Assembly (NCBI GenBank): GCA_946480705.1 | Contig: CAMLLF010000159.1 | Span: forward strand, 1 to 7,856 | DNA length: 7,856 bases | Source of the DNA: an uncultured Lysobacteraceae bacterium | GTDB lineage: Bacteria > Pseudomonadota > Gammaproteobacteria > Xanthomonadales > Rhodanobacteraceae | Direction of reading: 5' to 3' | Shown: positions 7,508 through 7,856 of the stretch, in pieces | How positions within the stretch are numbered: the first letter of the stretch is position 1 | Layout: each line of letters opens with the position of its first letter | The notes under the pieces: model-generated | The model's database searches: none | The model's input: only the letters and a program-made list of their open reading frames with translations | What the model was told of the DNA's origin: nothing | Position numbers and translations under genes: made by a program

Positions 7508-7515
7508 CCGCCGCC

Positions 7516-7856
7516 ATGAATCCCGCCCGACGTCGCTGGACGTCCGCTCTCGCCGCCGTGATCGCCGCCGCCATGGGCGGCTTTTCGCGTTTCGCTCGCG
7601 CGCAGCACGCGCACACGCACGCGAAGCCGCTGCGCCGGCTCGACCTTTCGCCACCGGCGCAGGCCGAACCACGCGCACTGCGATTGCCGGGCCAGAGCGG
7701 ACTGCTCGCCGACGTGGATCTGGGTCGGCCGCTGGAACTCACCGCAACGATCGGCTGGGAGCCGCTGCTGCCCGGACCGACGTCCGACGTCTGGCAATAC
7801 GCGGGCACGACGGCCGACGGCCGCGCCGTCGCGAATCCGACGCTGCGCGTGCGGCG
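7516..7856 (+). CDS. N-terminal part of a probable exported multicopper oxidase, cut by window end
   Basis: 113 residues plus two bases are visible, with no stop before the window end. The start MNPARRRWTSALAAVIAAAM, followed by GGFSRFARAQ, is a signal peptide: a basic N-region with consecutive arginines, a hydrophobic stretch and an ARA-Q cleavage site. The arginines could serve the Tat route, as in CueO-type oxidases, but the Tat consensus is incomplete. The mature start is His-rich (QHAHTHAK). Residues 83-113 (LLPGPTSDVWQYAGTT, then ADGRAVANPTLRVRR) match the first cupredoxin strand pair of multicopper oxidases, which normally reads W-x-Y-N-G-x-x-P-G-P-T-[LI]-R-V. The copper-binding HxH motifs would lie beyond the window, so oxidase activity is inferred. 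It is transcribed away from the giant gene; a functional link is possible but not shown. Plain secreted cupredoxin is an alternative. Confidence 0.7.
   Translation, partial: MNPARRRWTSALAAVIAAAMGGFSRFARAQHAHTHAKPLRRLDLSPPAQAEPRALRLPGQSGLLADVDLGRPLELTATIGWEPLLPGPTSDVWQYAGTTADGRAVANPTLRVR

Larger units (their letters stand above)
7309..7515. promoter_or_regulatory. Divergent intergenic region
   Basis: These 207 bases separate two divergent genes and must hold both promoters. The part from about 7405 to 7480 is visibly less GC-rich than its surroundings. TTGTCA on the minus strand (7453-7458) and TTGCAC on the plus strand (7460-7465) resemble -35 elements and lie almost back to back. No good -10 box at normal spacing was found for either, so promoter positions are not claimed. 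No hairpin, riboswitch or copper-regulator (CueR-type) palindrome was recognised. Confidence 0.35.

Noticed and set aside
7447..7797. Minus-strand open frames opposite the oxidase start (also 7389-7808 and 7427-7678)
   Set aside because: No coding features, and they overlap the intergenic region and a better supported plus-strand gene with signal peptide and cupredoxin motif.

Overview
The window is very GC-rich (about two thirds G+C by eye) and reads like a chromosomal segment of a high-GC proteobacterium. The codon usage and the style of its long secreted repeat proteins would fit Xanthomonadales-like Gammaproteobacteria. That placement is an impression, not a result: no rRNA, tRNA or lineage marker is present.

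Layout. About 93% of the window (1-7308, minus strand) is one giant secreted-protein gene read right to left, whose 3' end lies beyond position 1. It starts at ATG 7308 behind a good ribosome binding site and a Sec signal peptide. In order, it encodes an alpha/alpha-toroid (prenyltransferase/squalene-cyclase-like) repeat domain, four carboxypeptidase-regulatory-like beta-sandwiches, a macroglobulin MG2-like/Ig-like pair, a very long block of NHL/SMP-30-type beta-propeller blades, a beta-sandwich, a second NHL block, a beta-rich linker, and two more MG2-like modules that run to the window edge. At least about 2,435 residues are in view. Its function is not known to me. The make-up suggests a large exported scaffold or binding protein rather than an enzyme.

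The gene is interrupted. At about 3916-3937 the coding frame changes by one base inside an NHL blade. The literal frame then runs on as an Arg-rich artefact to a stop at 3412-3414, while the true domain sequence continues without a stop in another minus frame down to position 3. The affected blade is 26 nt shorter than its perfectly regular 40-residue neighbours, so a short deletion (or assembly collapse) explains the shift at least as well as a single extra base. The two halves are listed as separate CDS entries but are one gene.

A 207-bp intergenic region (7309-7515) separates this gene from a divergent plus-strand gene. That gene begins at ATG 7516 with an export signal and the start of a multicopper-oxidase-like cupredoxin domain, and is cut off by the window end. 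No RNA gene, insertion sequence, CRISPR array or convincing terminator was seen. The many other long open frames on both strands are high-GC shadows of the giant gene.
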